DNA of 64,000 nt from Rhizobiales bacterium TMED25 (GTDB lineage: Bacteria > Pseudomonadota > Alphaproteobacteria > Rhizobiales > TMED25). Position numbers and translations under genes: made by a program. Within the stretch, counting starts at the first letter, position 1, and every line of letters starts with the position of its first letter. Location of the stretch: the NCBI GenBank assembly GCA_002168075.1, contig NHCE01000005.1, forward strand, positions 403,501 through 467,500, written 5' to 3'. The notes under the pieces were generated by a model. It was not told the DNA's origin and ran no database searches. It was given only the letters and a program-made list of their open reading frames with translations. Below are positions 25,097-32,478 of the stretch, piece after piece.

Positions 25097-26347
25097 TTAT
25101 TCTAGGCTATAAATTGTAACAGAATTCCTCATATCATCTTCGTTTGCACTTACAAGCAAGTTACGTTGCGGAATAGCAAGTAAGCCCTCAGGTCGAAAAC
25201 CTGTTGGTAATATAGTAACCAATTCTGGGTTTCTTAGATCATTTGCATTATAAACGCCAATAGCATTTGCTCTTTCAGCACCCACAAAAATATAACGTGC
25301 ATCATCATATGTTGCTACTTCAACTGACTCTGGTTCTACACCTTTTTTCTCAGCACGTCTTTCTGGCCAGTAACCTGCTGAAGCAATTAATCTTTCATAA
25401 GATGCACCCGACTCGTATACCACGGAGCCGTCTTTGTTGAAGATTGTCCATCCACGGCTACCACCACGCTTTGCTTGACCTGGAGCTTCATGTTTATAGT
25501 CACCCTCGTTAGCAGTCGCAAAGTGCTCATTATCAATCCACTTAACTGCGTCTGGTTCTCTTCGAACATTCACAATGGTATCAACCATATTTAGTTCACC
25601 ATCTTCTTTGTTATCTACGCCTTTTAATGTTACCAGTCCGGCATCAAACTCTGAAATTATATTTCCATTAGGATCAATAACCACCATCCAGTTATTCTCT
25701 TGCAGCGTTACAACGATCTCTCCTAAGTCATTAATATCAACAAATTCTGGCTCTGGATCGTTTGGAGCAATAGTTGAAAAACCAATTAGGTCCACTTTAG
25801 TAAGACTGTGATTTACTAGATTTACAATCGCCACATAGCCACCAGGGAGCTGTGGTATCTTTGCACCATTAATATCTTCGTTACGTTGATTTTCAATCGC
25901 TATTGCAGCAAAAGTTCCATCTGGACTAACTGCAACAGAGTCTGGTTGTCCGCCTAGTTCTATCCGCGCTACTTCCATTTTTGACGCCAGGTCAATAACA
26001 AGTAAGTGTCCACTTGGCTTCATATAGTTTGGTGAAGTGTTGATGCCTACAAATACTTCTCCATTTTTTATTGCTACACTAGTTGGTTCGTTACCCACGT
26101 CTATTGAGCCTAACGGCAGTGGTTTTGTTGGATCTGTAATATCAATCATACCTAATGCATTTGCAGGACCGTCACTATAAACCAGTGTCATACCATCTGC
26201 TGTTACGGCAATTATTTCTGCAGAAGTTTTACCTTGGCCAGGATTGTTTGTAGGTGTTCCAAAAATTCCAACCTCTGAGAAAGCAGAGTATGCAGAGCTT
26301 GCAAGAGCTGATGATATCAGGAGGCCTGCTGCGATAAATTTAATCAT
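25097..26347 (-). CDS. Periplasmic beta-propeller protein (choice-of-anchor I-like)
   Basis: A 416-residue protein with a signal peptide (residues 1-22, cleavage near SAYSA). Repeated propeller blades have the pattern D-x-x-x-P-x-x-L-G-x-I-x-V-G-x-E-P-x-S-V-A-x-x (about 68-92, GQPDSVAVSPDGTFAAIA near 138, and RREPDAVKW near 260). It is related to the choice-of-anchor I/LVIVD repeat proteins, often found near phosphatases. An enzymatic role cannot be claimed. The frame ends directly beside the tRNA remnant, so its C-terminus may have been set by that event; the protein is a little shorter than I expect for the family. Confidence 0.7.
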   Translation of the reverse strand: MIKFIAAGLLISSALASSAYSAFSEVGIFGTPTNNPGQGKTSAEIIAVTADGMTLVYSDGPANALGMIDITDPTKPLPLGSIDVGNEPTSVAIKNGEVFVGINTSPNYMKPSGHLLVIDLASKMEVARIELGGQPDSVAVSPDGTFAAIAIENQRNEDINGAKIPQLPGGYVAIVNLVNHSLTKVDLIGFSTIAPNDPEPEFVDINDLGEIVVTLQENNWMVVIDPNGNIISEFDAGLVTLKGVDNKEDGELNMVDTIVNVRREPDAVKWIDNEHFATANEGDYKHEAPGQAKRGGSRGWTIFNKDGSVVYESGASYERLIASAGYWPERRAEKKGVEPESVEVATYDDARYIFVGAERANAIGVYNANDLRNPELVTILPTGFRPEGLLAIPQRNLLVSANEDDMRNSVTIYSLE

Positions 26348-26383
26348 TACATAAGCTTCTATACTATAGGTTCATTTATGATC

Positions 26384-26441
26384 TTATATGGTAAACGTTT
26401 AAATGATTTTACAAATATATTTAAAAAATCTTACCATATAA
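26384..26441. repeat. Long imperfect inverted repeat upstream of the propeller gene
   Basis: TTATATGGTAA (26384-26394) is exactly complementary to TTACCATATAA (26431-26441). Inside, GATTTT and AAAATC can extend the pairing, and an AAACGTTT palindrome adjoins the left arm. It lies 37 bases upstream of the propeller gene start on the minus strand, so it could be a protein-binding region or form a leader hairpin. It is followed by the GC-rich element. Confidence 0.6.
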
Positions 26442-26452
26442 CGTTTTTTATG

Positions 26453-26504
26453 GATCGTCCGCGTTGCCACAGGCAGCTTAGTCTGAGGGGTACTACGCCC
26501 GATC
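26453..26504. other. GC-rich, foldable element of unknown nature
   Basis: About 52 bases with far higher G+C than the flanks and no open frame. GATCG (26454-26458) pairs with CGATC (26500-26504), and GCGT with ACGC inside it. Within that, TGCC-ACA-GGCA forms a tight hairpin and AGT/ACT can form a third, giving a three-way junction on either strand. It does not match a tRNA, and I do not recognise a riboswitch. It sits 26 bases after the 94-residue protein gene. Strand is undetermined. Confidence 0.4.
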
Positions 26505-26530
26505 ATTTTCCAGCAATAAAGAAATAAAAA

Positions 26531-26815
26531 CTAACCAAGCCAATAATCACCAATAGGCGTAATTACAGTCGTAGATGAAACATCAGCTCCAGCGTCCTCA
26601 CGAGCTTTTTTGATATCGGGACGTAAACCGAATGTTTGCATAAATTCTATATCAGGAACATCCATCATTACAAATACAGATGACTCATCGGGGTTTGTAC
26701 CAGCCCATATAATTTTTGCACCATTTGCACCAGCTTCATCTTCGAGTGACCTTGCCATATCAGTCCAGGTTTTAAAGCCTTTTGATATATTCACTGTTAC
26801 CAACATTTTTGGCAT
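26531..26815 (-). CDS. Small protein, possibly DUF3764-like
   Basis: A 94-residue soluble protein: MPKMLVTVNISKGFKTW at the start, then an acidic helix, VFVMMDVPDIEFMQTF in the middle and PIGDYWLG at the end. It has the alternating strand-helix order of a small ferredoxin-like fold. It resembles small DUF3764-type proteins but I am not certain. It has one of the strongest ribosome binding sites in the window (AAGGAGGA). The SnoaL-like gene lies 58 bases upstream on the same strand, so both probably share a transcript. Confidence 0.65.
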   Translation of the reverse strand: MPKMLVTVNISKGFKTWTDMARSLEDEAGANGAKIIWAGTNPDESSVFVMMDVPDIEFMQTFGLRPDIKKAREDAGADVSSTTVITPIGDYWLG

Positions 26816-26873
26816 AAAATATCCTCCTTTTTCTTCAATTGCTTTATTAAGCTTCTCTAATATTTAACTAAAA

Positions 26874-27242
26874 TTATTTTTTCATTGCATTGAACATACT
26901 TAGAGTGTCATCATAAGCTATAAATTTTAGTAACTTATCATCTTTTACTTCCATGTAGTGTCCAAAAATTGTATCCATGCCATCAGCAGTTGCTTTTGTA
27001 TTTATAAAAACTTTATCACCTTCGCTGATCATTGATTCGACCGTTACTTGAAAATTGCTCCAGAGCTCAGGGACTTTCATTAATTGTTGTTGCCAACCTT
27101 CTTTATTATGAGTTCCTGAAAATGGGTGTTTATCACCTGGGTATACGAAAACAAAGTCGTCATGTAACATATTCATGAAACCCTCCATGTCACCTTTTGC
27201 AAACAGATCATAACCTTTTTGTACTATTTCTTTTGAGTCCAT
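26874..27242 (-). CDS. SnoaL-like (NTF2-fold) protein
   Basis: A 122-residue protein started at ATG 27242, which follows AAGGAAAA; the frame extends 11 codons further upstream without a better site. The pattern VQKGYDLFAKGDMEGFMNMLHDDFVFVYPG, given here as the helices at residues 4-22 and the strand at 25-30, with WSNFQVTVESMISEGDKVFI later, is typical of SnoaL-like/NTF2 small-molecule binding folds. The substrate is unknown. Grouped with the 94-residue gene behind it. Confidence 0.8.
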   Translation of the reverse strand: MDSKEIVQKGYDLFAKGDMEGFMNMLHDDFVFVYPGDKHPFSGTHNKEGWQQQLMKVPELWSNFQVTVESMISEGDKVFINTKATADGMDTIFGHYMEVKDDKLLKFIAYDDTLSMFNAMKK

Positions 27243-27424
27243 AATTTTTTCCTTTTTTTTGTAGAGAATACACATGTATCATTCTTTTGTTGCATATTTA
27301 TTACTGAGGTAAAAAATTTGTGAGAAAGTTAGATACTTATTTATACCTGATTCTGCTTTAAGGGAAAGGCAACAATTACGATTGTAATAGTTATTTAACA
27401 AGAATCATTTAAAGAAAAAAACTT

Positions 27425-27501
27425 TGGTGAGGACGACAGGATTTGAACCTGTGACCCCCAGATTAGGAATCTGGTGCTCTATCCTACTGAGCTACGCCCC
27501 C
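27425..27501 (-). tRNA. tRNA-Arg (anticodon CCT)
   Basis: A 77-base cloverleaf on the minus strand. The acceptor GGGGGCG pairs with CGTCCTC (two G-T pairs), then discriminator A and encoded CCA (27425-27427 on the plus strand read TGG). The anticodon CCT is read from 27465-27467 in CAGAT-TCCTAAT-CTG. The T-arm carries GGTTCAAATCC. Confidence 0.97.
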
Positions 27502-27805
27502 ATTCTCAAATAATAGCAAATATTACTATCATGTCTATTAACTTATCTGCGATATATTCTCAGATAGAAATTTCGAAGGTAATGAAATTGAAGTTTATAA
27601 AATCCTACAGACGCTTCTGTAAGGGCATCGCTAAATTAGTGAAAGACTAGTCTGAAAGTATTGACTTGCAATGAATCTTGCTACTTAACCTTCAATAAAA
27701 AAAGAGGCATTGAGTCTCCCAATGCCTCTAAAATAAATTTACAGTAACAATTTATAGTCAATAGACTATAAGCAAATATTGTGGTCGAGAGGGGCTTAAA
27801 ATCCC
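27502..27805. other. Intergenic region (304 bases) before znuA end
   Basis: No gene. It contains the znuA terminator (next entry), a small hairpin TACAGA-CGCT-TCTGTA (27606-27621) and the 10-base palindrome AGACTAGTCT (27644-27653). The remainder is plain AT-rich sequence and should include the promoter for tRNA-Arg. Confidence 0.6.
27697..27729 (-). terminator. Intrinsic terminator of znuA
   Basis: On the minus strand AGAGGCATTG pairs with CAATGCCTCT around GGGAGACT-type loop bases (27713-27719) and is followed by an unbroken run of seven T (complement of 27697-27703). It lies about 77 bases after the znuA stop. A textbook rho-independent terminator. Confidence 0.9.
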
Positions 27806-28765
27806 TTATGAACACTTCTCTAAACTTGCCGCGAGATCATCTATTAATAAAAAATATTGGTCTTTTCCACTTGGAATAGTTGCCCCGAGTGGATCCAAAA
27901 CACCAGTCTTAATATTTGTATCTTCTGCAATTGTTTCTATAATTTTTGGATTAAACTGTGGCTCAGATAAAATACAAGAAATATTCTTATCTTCAATTAA
28001 CTCTCGAATATTCATTATCTGTCTCGCGCCCGGAAGCACATCAGTATTTAGCGTTAGAGCTCCACTTGCTGCCACATTAAACCTTTCTTCAAAATATTGA
28101 TAAGCATCATGGAATACGACGTAACTGATATCTTTGTCCAGAGTCTTCTCTGTTTCTCTAATAAGATTATCTAATTGTGTTGCAGTACTTTTTGCATTTT
28201 CGATGTATTTACTCTTATTAGATGGATCAATAAGAGATAGTTCATCAGCAATGATACTAACTATTTCTTTAGCATTAATTGGATCTAACCAAATATGTGA
28301 GTCGAATTCGCCATGATGATGCCCGTGGTCGTCATGTTTATCATGGTCATCATGCTCTTCGTGGTCATCATGGTCATCATGTTCGTCAAAAATACTATTT
28401 TCTCTAAATTTAAGTTTTTGAATATCATCTGATTCCATAAATGAAATCTTTCTTGCCCTTATTGCAATGGAACCAAGGGGTTTTTCTAAAAAAGTTTCAA
28501 TTTCTTCACCAATCCAAAATACTATATCAGCACCTTGTAACTTAGATGCATCTTCAGGCTTGAGTGTAAATGAATGAGGAGAGTTAGTATCAGTTATTAT
28601 CAAGTATGGCTCGCCAACTCCATTCATTACATTAGATACAAGAGAATGAATTGGCTTTATGGAGGTAACTACAGCAGGTGCTGCTTCGGCGAGTGGTGCT
28701 TGTAATAAAAAGACTGAACCAAAAACTAGGCTTTTCATATTGAGTAGGGAATTATTTTTTTTCAT
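27806..28765 (-). CDS. znuA: ZnuA, zinc-binding protein of ABC transporter
   Basis: A 319-residue cluster A-I binding protein with signal peptide (cleavage near AEAAP, residues 26-30). Zinc ligands include His40 (SIKPIH), His64 (SPHSF) and the conserved HDAYQYF later. A His/Asp-rich loop at about 128-151, with runs such as HDDHEEHDDHDKHDDH, is the feature that separates zinc ZnuA from manganese relatives. It captures zinc in the periplasm for ZnuBC. It is transcribed divergently from znuC across the Zur palindrome and is probably repressed when zinc is abundant. Confidence 0.96.
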   Translation of the reverse strand: MKKNNSLLNMKSLVFGSVFLLQAPLAEAAPAVVTSIKPIHSLVSNVMNGVGEPYLIITDTNSPHSFTLKPEDASKLQGADIVFWIGEEIETFLEKPLGSIAIRARKISFMESDDIQKLKFRENSIFDEHDDHDDHEEHDDHDKHDDHGHHHGEFDSHIWLDPINAKEIVSIIADELSLIDPSNKSKYIENAKSTATQLDNLIRETEKTLDKDISYVVFHDAYQYFEERFNVAASGALTLNTDVLPGARQIMNIRELIEDKNISCILSEPQFNPKIIETIAEDTNIKTGVLDPLGATIPSGKDQYFLLIDDLAASLEKCS

Positions 28766-28801
28766 GTTAGACTTTCATTCGTAAGTAATATAAATATAAA
28801 A

Positions 28802-28818
28802 ATGTTATAATATAACAT
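28802..28818. promoter_or_regulatory. Zur operator (17-base palindrome)
   Basis: ATGTTATA-A-TATAACAT is a perfect inverted repeat matching the proteobacterial Zur box core (GTTATAATATAAC). It lies 29 bases before znuC and 36 bases after the start of znuA on the other strand, so one dimer or dimer pair can repress both promoters. The zur gene closes the znuCB operon, which gives autoregulation. Confidence 0.93.
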
Positions 28819-28847
28819 ATCATTTTGTAAACAATTAAATGTCATAA

Positions 28848-29588
28848 ATGTCAAAAAAAAATTTTTTAGTGAAATTGGATAATGCTGGCATATTTATTTC
28901 TAATAAATGGCTAGTTAAAGGAGTATCGTTTGAGGTATCTAGAGGTGAGATCGTAACATTAGTTGGACCAAACGGCTCTGGTAAAACTACAACTGCAAAA
29001 ATAGTTTTAAGTATTCTAACACCAGATGAAGGACATATAATATCTAATACTAAAAATATTGCATATTTACCTCAAAAAATAAATATAGATTGGACATTAC
29101 CAATCAGAGTTAAAGATTTCATGACCTTAACTAATAATTTAAATAAAAATCAGATAGAAGAGGCTTTATCGTTAACGGGGGTAGAAAATCTTATGGCTTC
29201 CGATCTACGTAATTTATCTGGTGGTGAATTTCAGCGCGTTTTGCTTGCTAGAGCAATTGCGAGGAAACCAGAGCTATTAGTTCTAGATGAACCAGCACAG
29301 GGCGTCGATTTTAATGGTGAAATTGCACTTTATAATTTGATAAAAAAAATATCAGATAACCTCGACTGTGGCATATTATTAATTTCTCATGATATTCATT
29401 TTGTAATGGCAGCAACTGACCATGTAATATGTTTAAACGGACATGTCTGTTGCTCCGGATCACCAAGTGCTGTTGCACAAAACCCAGCATTCAGAGAATT
29501 ATTTGGTGATCGGGTATCTAATGTTCTATCTATCTACGAGCATCATCATGATCATGTTCATGCAAAGGATGGTAGCATAATAGAATGA
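28848..29588 (+). CDS. znuC: ZnuC, zinc ABC transporter ATPase
   Basis: A 246-residue ABC ATPase. Walker A is GPNGSGKTT (about residues 38-46), the signature LSGGEFQRVLLARAI, and Walker B LLVLDEPAQGVDF. The C-terminus carries a His-rich tail (EHHHDHVHAKDG) seen in ZnuC. It energises zinc uptake. It overlaps znuB by 4 bases. No clear ribosome binding site is visible before the ATG, which starts 29 bases after the Zur box, so the transcript has a short leader. Confidence 0.94.
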   Translation: MSKKNFLVKLDNAGIFISNKWLVKGVSFEVSRGEIVTLVGPNGSGKTTTAKIVLSILTPDEGHIISNTKNIAYLPQKINIDWTLPIRVKDFMTLTNNLNKNQIEEALSLTGVENLMASDLRNLSGGEFQRVLLARAIARKPELLVLDEPAQGVDFNGEIALYNLIKKISDNLDCGILLISHDIHFVMAATDHVICLNGHVCCSGSPSAVAQNPAFRELFGDRVSNVLSIYEHHHDHVHAKDGSIIE

Positions 29589-30376
29589 TATTAGATGATT
29601 TCTTTATTAGAGCCTTAATTGCTGGGATTGGTGTTGCAATTGTTTCAGGCCCTCTCGGATGCTTTGTGATATGGAGAAGGCTTGCTTACTTCGGTGATAC
29701 ACTATCACATTCTGCACTTCTTGGTGTAGCTCTGGCCTTTGCCTTTGATTCAAATATAACAATAACTGTTTTTTTGTTATCTGGAAGTATAGCTGCAATT
29801 CTATTATACCTCCAAGATCGAACAAAGCTTCCAGGAGATGCTTTGCTTGGGTTATTAGCTCATACAAGTTTAGCAATTGGGTTGGTATTCATAAGTTTTA
29901 TGTCCACGATAAGATTTGACTTAATGGGTTTATTATTTGGGGACATTCTATCCGTCTCAAAAGTGGATCTATATATAATATGGTCTGGCGGTGGATTTAT
30001 ACTGCTTATACTGTATTTTATTTGGCAACGTGTATTTGCTGCAACTGTGAGTTATGATATTGCAAAATCTGAAGGTATGAATCCAGATATTGCGAATCTC
30101 ATCTTTACTTTACTTCTTGCTGGTGTAATAGCAATTTCAATTAAAATGATCGGCGTTCTACTTATGACTGGGTTACTTATTATTCCAGCGGCTATGGCAA
30201 GAAATATTTCTAATAACCCAACGCAAATGCTTTTATTTTCTATTCTTGGTGGCATTCTATCAGTGCTAAGTGGTCTATTTATTTCCCTAGAATATAATTC
30301 TCCATCTGGACCCACAATTTTAGTTGCGGCATTCATACTATTTATATTATCATTATCGTTAGTGAAGTACAGGTGA
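29585..30376 (+). CDS. znuB: ZnuB, zinc ABC transporter permease
   Basis: A 263-residue ABC-3 family permease with about eight hydrophobic segments. It starts DDFFIRALIAGIGVAIVSGPLG and has the family segment RLAYFGDTLSHSALLGVALA (about 31-50) and MTGLLIIPAAMARNIS near 198-213. It forms the inner-membrane channel with ZnuC. Overlapped by znuC and followed 32 bases later by zur. Confidence 0.94.
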   Translation: MILDDFFIRALIAGIGVAIVSGPLGCFVIWRRLAYFGDTLSHSALLGVALAFAFDSNITITVFLLSGSIAAILLYLQDRTKLPGDALLGLLAHTSLAIGLVFISFMSTIRFDLMGLLFGDILSVSKVDLYIIWSGGGFILLILYFIWQRVFAATVSYDIAKSEGMNPDIANLIFTLLLAGVIAISIKMIGVLLMTGLLIIPAAMARNISNNPTQMLLFSILGGILSVLSGLFISLEYNSPSGPTILVAAFILFILSLSLVKYR

Positions 30377-30408
30377 GATATAAATAATTTTTATCATGGG
30401 TGATTTAA

Positions 30409-30816
30409 GTGTCAAAAAGAGATAATTTAACAAAAAATCAGGAAATTGTCTTTGATCTCCTCCAAAAATCAAAAGAACCGTTGGGGGCATATTCTATTTT
30501 GTTTAATACCGAAAAAAACGGTATAAAGGCTCCTTTGCAAGTATACCGGGCCCTTGATAAACTGATTGAAAATGGCAAGGTTCATAGGATCGAAAGCAAG
30601 AATTCGTATGTAGCTTGTACAAATTCCGACTGTAATATAACAAAATCAACCTCATTTTTAATATGCGAGAAATGTGATAAAGTATCTGAAATTAAAAAAA
30701 ATGATTTGCAAATTAAACTATCAGAACTCAGTAAGCATTCCGACTTTACATACGTAAGTCATAATCTGGAAATATATGGTTTATGCGAAAATTGTGCTGA
30801 AGCATCTCAACTTTAG
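30409..30816 (+). CDS. zur: Zur, Fur-family zinc uptake regulator
   Basis: A 135-residue Fur-family repressor starting with GTG after GGGTGA. The N-terminal winged helix (about residues 8-60, including KAPLQVYRALDKLIENGKVHRIES) is followed by the C-terminal domain with the structural zinc site: two CxxC pairs, CEKC near 86-89 and CENC near 127-130. Position behind znuCB and the operator upstream identify it as Zur rather than Fur or PerR. With zinc bound it should repress znuA and znuCB-zur. Confidence 0.9.
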   Translation: MSKRDNLTKNQEIVFDLLQKSKEPLGAYSILFNTEKNGIKAPLQVYRALDKLIENGKVHRIESKNSYVACTNSDCNITKSTSFLICEKCDKVSEIKKNDLQIKLSELSKHSDFTYVSHNLEIYGLCENCAEASQL

Positions 30817-31011
30817 TATTAGAATCTTAAGATAATTATTTTTAGGTTAAGTTAGCGTACTTTGAGAATTATTTAAATATGTTTATATTGCACAATAATT
30901 AATCAATTTACTATTATGTTTGTTTTTTTCTTTATCAAAAAAAAATTAAATATTGCCTTATCGTCTCACTACACCATACTTGAGAAATAATTCAGAAATA
31001 TAATGGGTATC

Positions 31012-31027
31012 TGGCACACTATTTGCA
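31012..31027 (+). promoter_or_regulatory. Sigma-54 (-24/-12) promoter
   Basis: TGGCAC (31012-31017), a 5-base spacer and TTGCA (31023-31027) match the sigma-54 consensus TGGCAC-N5-TTGCA at every position. GG and GC are 12 bases apart as required. A transcript would start near 31038 and give a leader of about 140 bases to the SnoaL-like gene at 31180. No activator gene is adjacent. Confidence 0.7.
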
Positions 31028-31086
31028 TGTAATATAGGTAGTTGTAAATATGCAGTTTTATATTTAAAAATCTCTGAAAGGAGTGC

Positions 31087-31108
31087 TTGTAAATCTATAA
31101 ATTTACAA
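31087..31108. repeat. 22-base inverted repeat in the leader of the SnoaL-like gene
   Basis: TTGTAAAT (31087-31094) and ATTTACAA (31101-31108) are exact complements around CTATAA. It lies between the sigma-54 promoter and the gene, so it may be a repressor site or an mRNA hairpin. Confidence 0.55.
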
Positions 31109-31179
31109 ATATGTTAGAGTATATATAGGAATTAAAAAGCTCTTATTTATTAATTTTAATTAAAACAACGGAGATAAAA

Positions 31180-31503
31180 ATGTCAATAATAGAACGTTTA
31201 GGAAAAGCAATAGATATTAAAGATGAAAACACAATGAATGAGTTACTCCATGAGGACTATAAATTTACAATGCATGCATCTGGTAATGTGTTGAAAAAAC
31301 AAGATGTTATAGGATGGGCAATGAGTGATGATATCAATCGTGATAGAGTGAGAATTATTTATGAAAATGATGAAATAGGTATTGAGCATGCATTTGTGAC
31401 CTTTAATGACGGTAATGTTCAAGCTGTGATGGGTGTCTACACCTTCAAAGATGGCCAAGTTATTGCATTTGAAACTGGTGCAACAAATATTCCTAAAGAG
31501 TAG
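31180..31503 (+). CDS. SnoaL-like (NTF2-fold) protein
   Basis: A 107-residue protein with the NTF2-fold pattern: a helical start (IIERLGKAIDIKDENTMNELLHEDYKF is the region of residues 3-29), then strands ending in AVMGVYTFKDGQVIAFETG. It is shorter than the SnoaL-like protein at 26874, with which it shares only the fold. Function unknown. It has a good ribosome binding site (CGGAGATA) and lies behind a consensus sigma-54 promoter, so expression probably depends on a nitrogen- or stress-type signal. Confidence 0.75.
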   Translation: MSIIERLGKAIDIKDENTMNELLHEDYKFTMHASGNVLKKQDVIGWAMSDDINRDRVRIIYENDEIGIEHAFVTFNDGNVQAVMGVYTFKDGQVIAFETGATNIPKE

Positions 31504-31566
31504 TCAAATTTTAATAAAGGGATAAACTTTATCATTGACAATTAATATATCCCACTTAAAATTTAA

Positions 31567-31645
31567 ATCATGACAGGGGTGCCTTATGGGCTGAGATAAA
31601 CCCTTTTAACCTGATCCAGATAATGCTGGCGGAGGAAGTCATGAT
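31567..31645 (+). promoter_or_regulatory. TPP (thiamine pyrophosphate) riboswitch
   Basis: The THI element core is complete: GGGGTGCC at 31576-31583, GGGCTGAGA at 31588-31596, and ACCTGATCCAGATAATGCTGGCGGAGGAAG at 31609-31638 (given here in parts: CTGATCCAG, ATAATGCTGGCG, GAGGAAG). The closing stem ATCATGAC/GTCATGAT is perfect. It precedes thiM by about 55 bases and should reduce expression of the thi operon when TPP is plentiful. Confidence 0.97.
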
Positions 31646-31660
31646 GAATTTCTTTTATTA

Positions 31661-31686
31661 CTCATGCACCCCTCCGTAAACATGAG
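31661..31686 (+). promoter_or_regulatory. Probable expression platform of the TPP riboswitch
   Basis: CTCATG (31661-31666) pairs with CATGAG (31681-31686), whose GAG and the following AAAG are the likely ribosome binding site of thiM. The loop and arm contain GCACCCC (31666-31672) and CCTCCG (31671-31676), exact complements of GGGGTGC (31576-31582) and CGGAGG (31630-31635) in the aptamer. This suggests mutually exclusive pairings that control translation. The folding is inferred. Confidence 0.55.
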
Positions 31687-31698
31687 AAAGAATATTCA

Positions 31699-32478
31699 AT
31701 GTCTAACAACCTCCAAAAAATGAGAGAAAAAAATCCGCTCGTGCATTGTATCACGAATTATGTAGCAATGAATATTGCGGCAAATACATTACTAGCCGCA
31801 GGCGCCTCCCCAGCGATGATACACACACCTGAAGAGACGGCAGACTTCGCCAAGGTATGCAGTGCATTAACAGTAAATATTGGTACTATCTCTCCATCAT
31901 GGTTAGATGGTATGAAAAGAGCAATTTTATCAGCTAATGACTCAAATATCCCTTGGGTATTTGATCCAGTAGCTCACTTTGCAACCCCATATCGTAGTAT
32001 GGCTACAAAGGAATTATTGAACCTAAACCCAACTATACTTCGTGGAAATGCGTCAGAGATTTTGGGACTTAGTGGAGGGACCTCAGAGGCTCGTGGGGTT
32101 GATGCAACTGATCCCGTTAGCGCTGCAGAAAATGCAGCTAGAGATCTAGCAAAAGAATATAATAGTGTAGTTGTTATAACGGGCGAGGTGGATTTTGTAA
32201 CAAATGGTAAAAAGAACTTTAGAGTTAGTGGTGGTTCAAAATTAATGCCAAGCGTAACAGCGATGGGATGCTCATTAACTTGTTTGATGGGCGCATTCGT
32301 ATCTGTTGCAGAACCATTAAGTGCAGCTATATCATCTTTAGTATTATTTTCTGAAGCTGGATCCCGCGCAGATAAGTTAGCAAATGGACCGGGTAGCTTT
32401 TCATCACTCTTCCAAGATCAGTTAAGTCTTATTACACCAGATGATTTTGATAAGTGCAAATGGGTAGAAGAAGATTAA
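31699..32478 (+). CDS. thiM: ThiM, hydroxyethylthiazole kinase
   Basis: A 259-residue ribokinase-like kinase. The N-terminal PLVHCITNYVAMNIAANTLLA segment (about residues 14-34) is the ThiM substrate region, and the SVTAMGCSLTCLMGAF segment (about 186-201) contains the anion hole GCS. It phosphorylates the recycled thiazole moiety of thiamine. First gene of the TPP-controlled salvage operon; its stop overlaps the likely thiE start. Confidence 0.95.
   Translation: MSNNLQKMREKNPLVHCITNYVAMNIAANTLLAAGASPAMIHTPEETADFAKVCSALTVNIGTISPSWLDGMKRAILSANDSNIPWVFDPVAHFATPYRSMATKELLNLNPTILRGNASEILGLSGGTSEARGVDATDPVSAAENAARDLAKEYNSVVVITGEVDFVTNGKKNFRVSGGSKLMPSVTAMGCSLTCLMGAFVSVAEPLSAAISSLVLFSEAGSRADKLANGPGSFSSLFQDQLSLITPDDFDKCKWVEED

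Larger units (their letters stand above)
30817..31179. other. Intergenic region (363 bases) with promoter elements
   Basis: No open frame of interest. It holds a sigma-54-type promoter and an inverted repeat, both listed separately, and otherwise AT-rich DNA. It separates the znu-zur unit from the SnoaL-like gene at 31180. Confidence 0.6.

Noticed and set aside
25052..26504. A split (two-piece) tmRNA with acceptor piece at 25052 and a second piece at 26454
   Set aside because: The GC-rich block shares short words (GTAGTACC, GACTAAGC) with tmRNA, and the fragment at 25052 has a T-arm and CCA, but no matching 5' acceptor strand, tag reading frame or correct order was found, and a gene of 1.25 kb lies between them.
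25052..27501. A genomic island bounded by tRNA elements
   Set aside because: No integrase, transposase or shared direct repeat is visible; the two tRNA elements differ and the genes inside are not clearly foreign in composition.
28318..28382. Tandem DNA repeat in znuA (GATGATCATGAC-like units)
   Set aside because: It is the coding sequence of the His/Asp-rich zinc loop and needs no other explanation.
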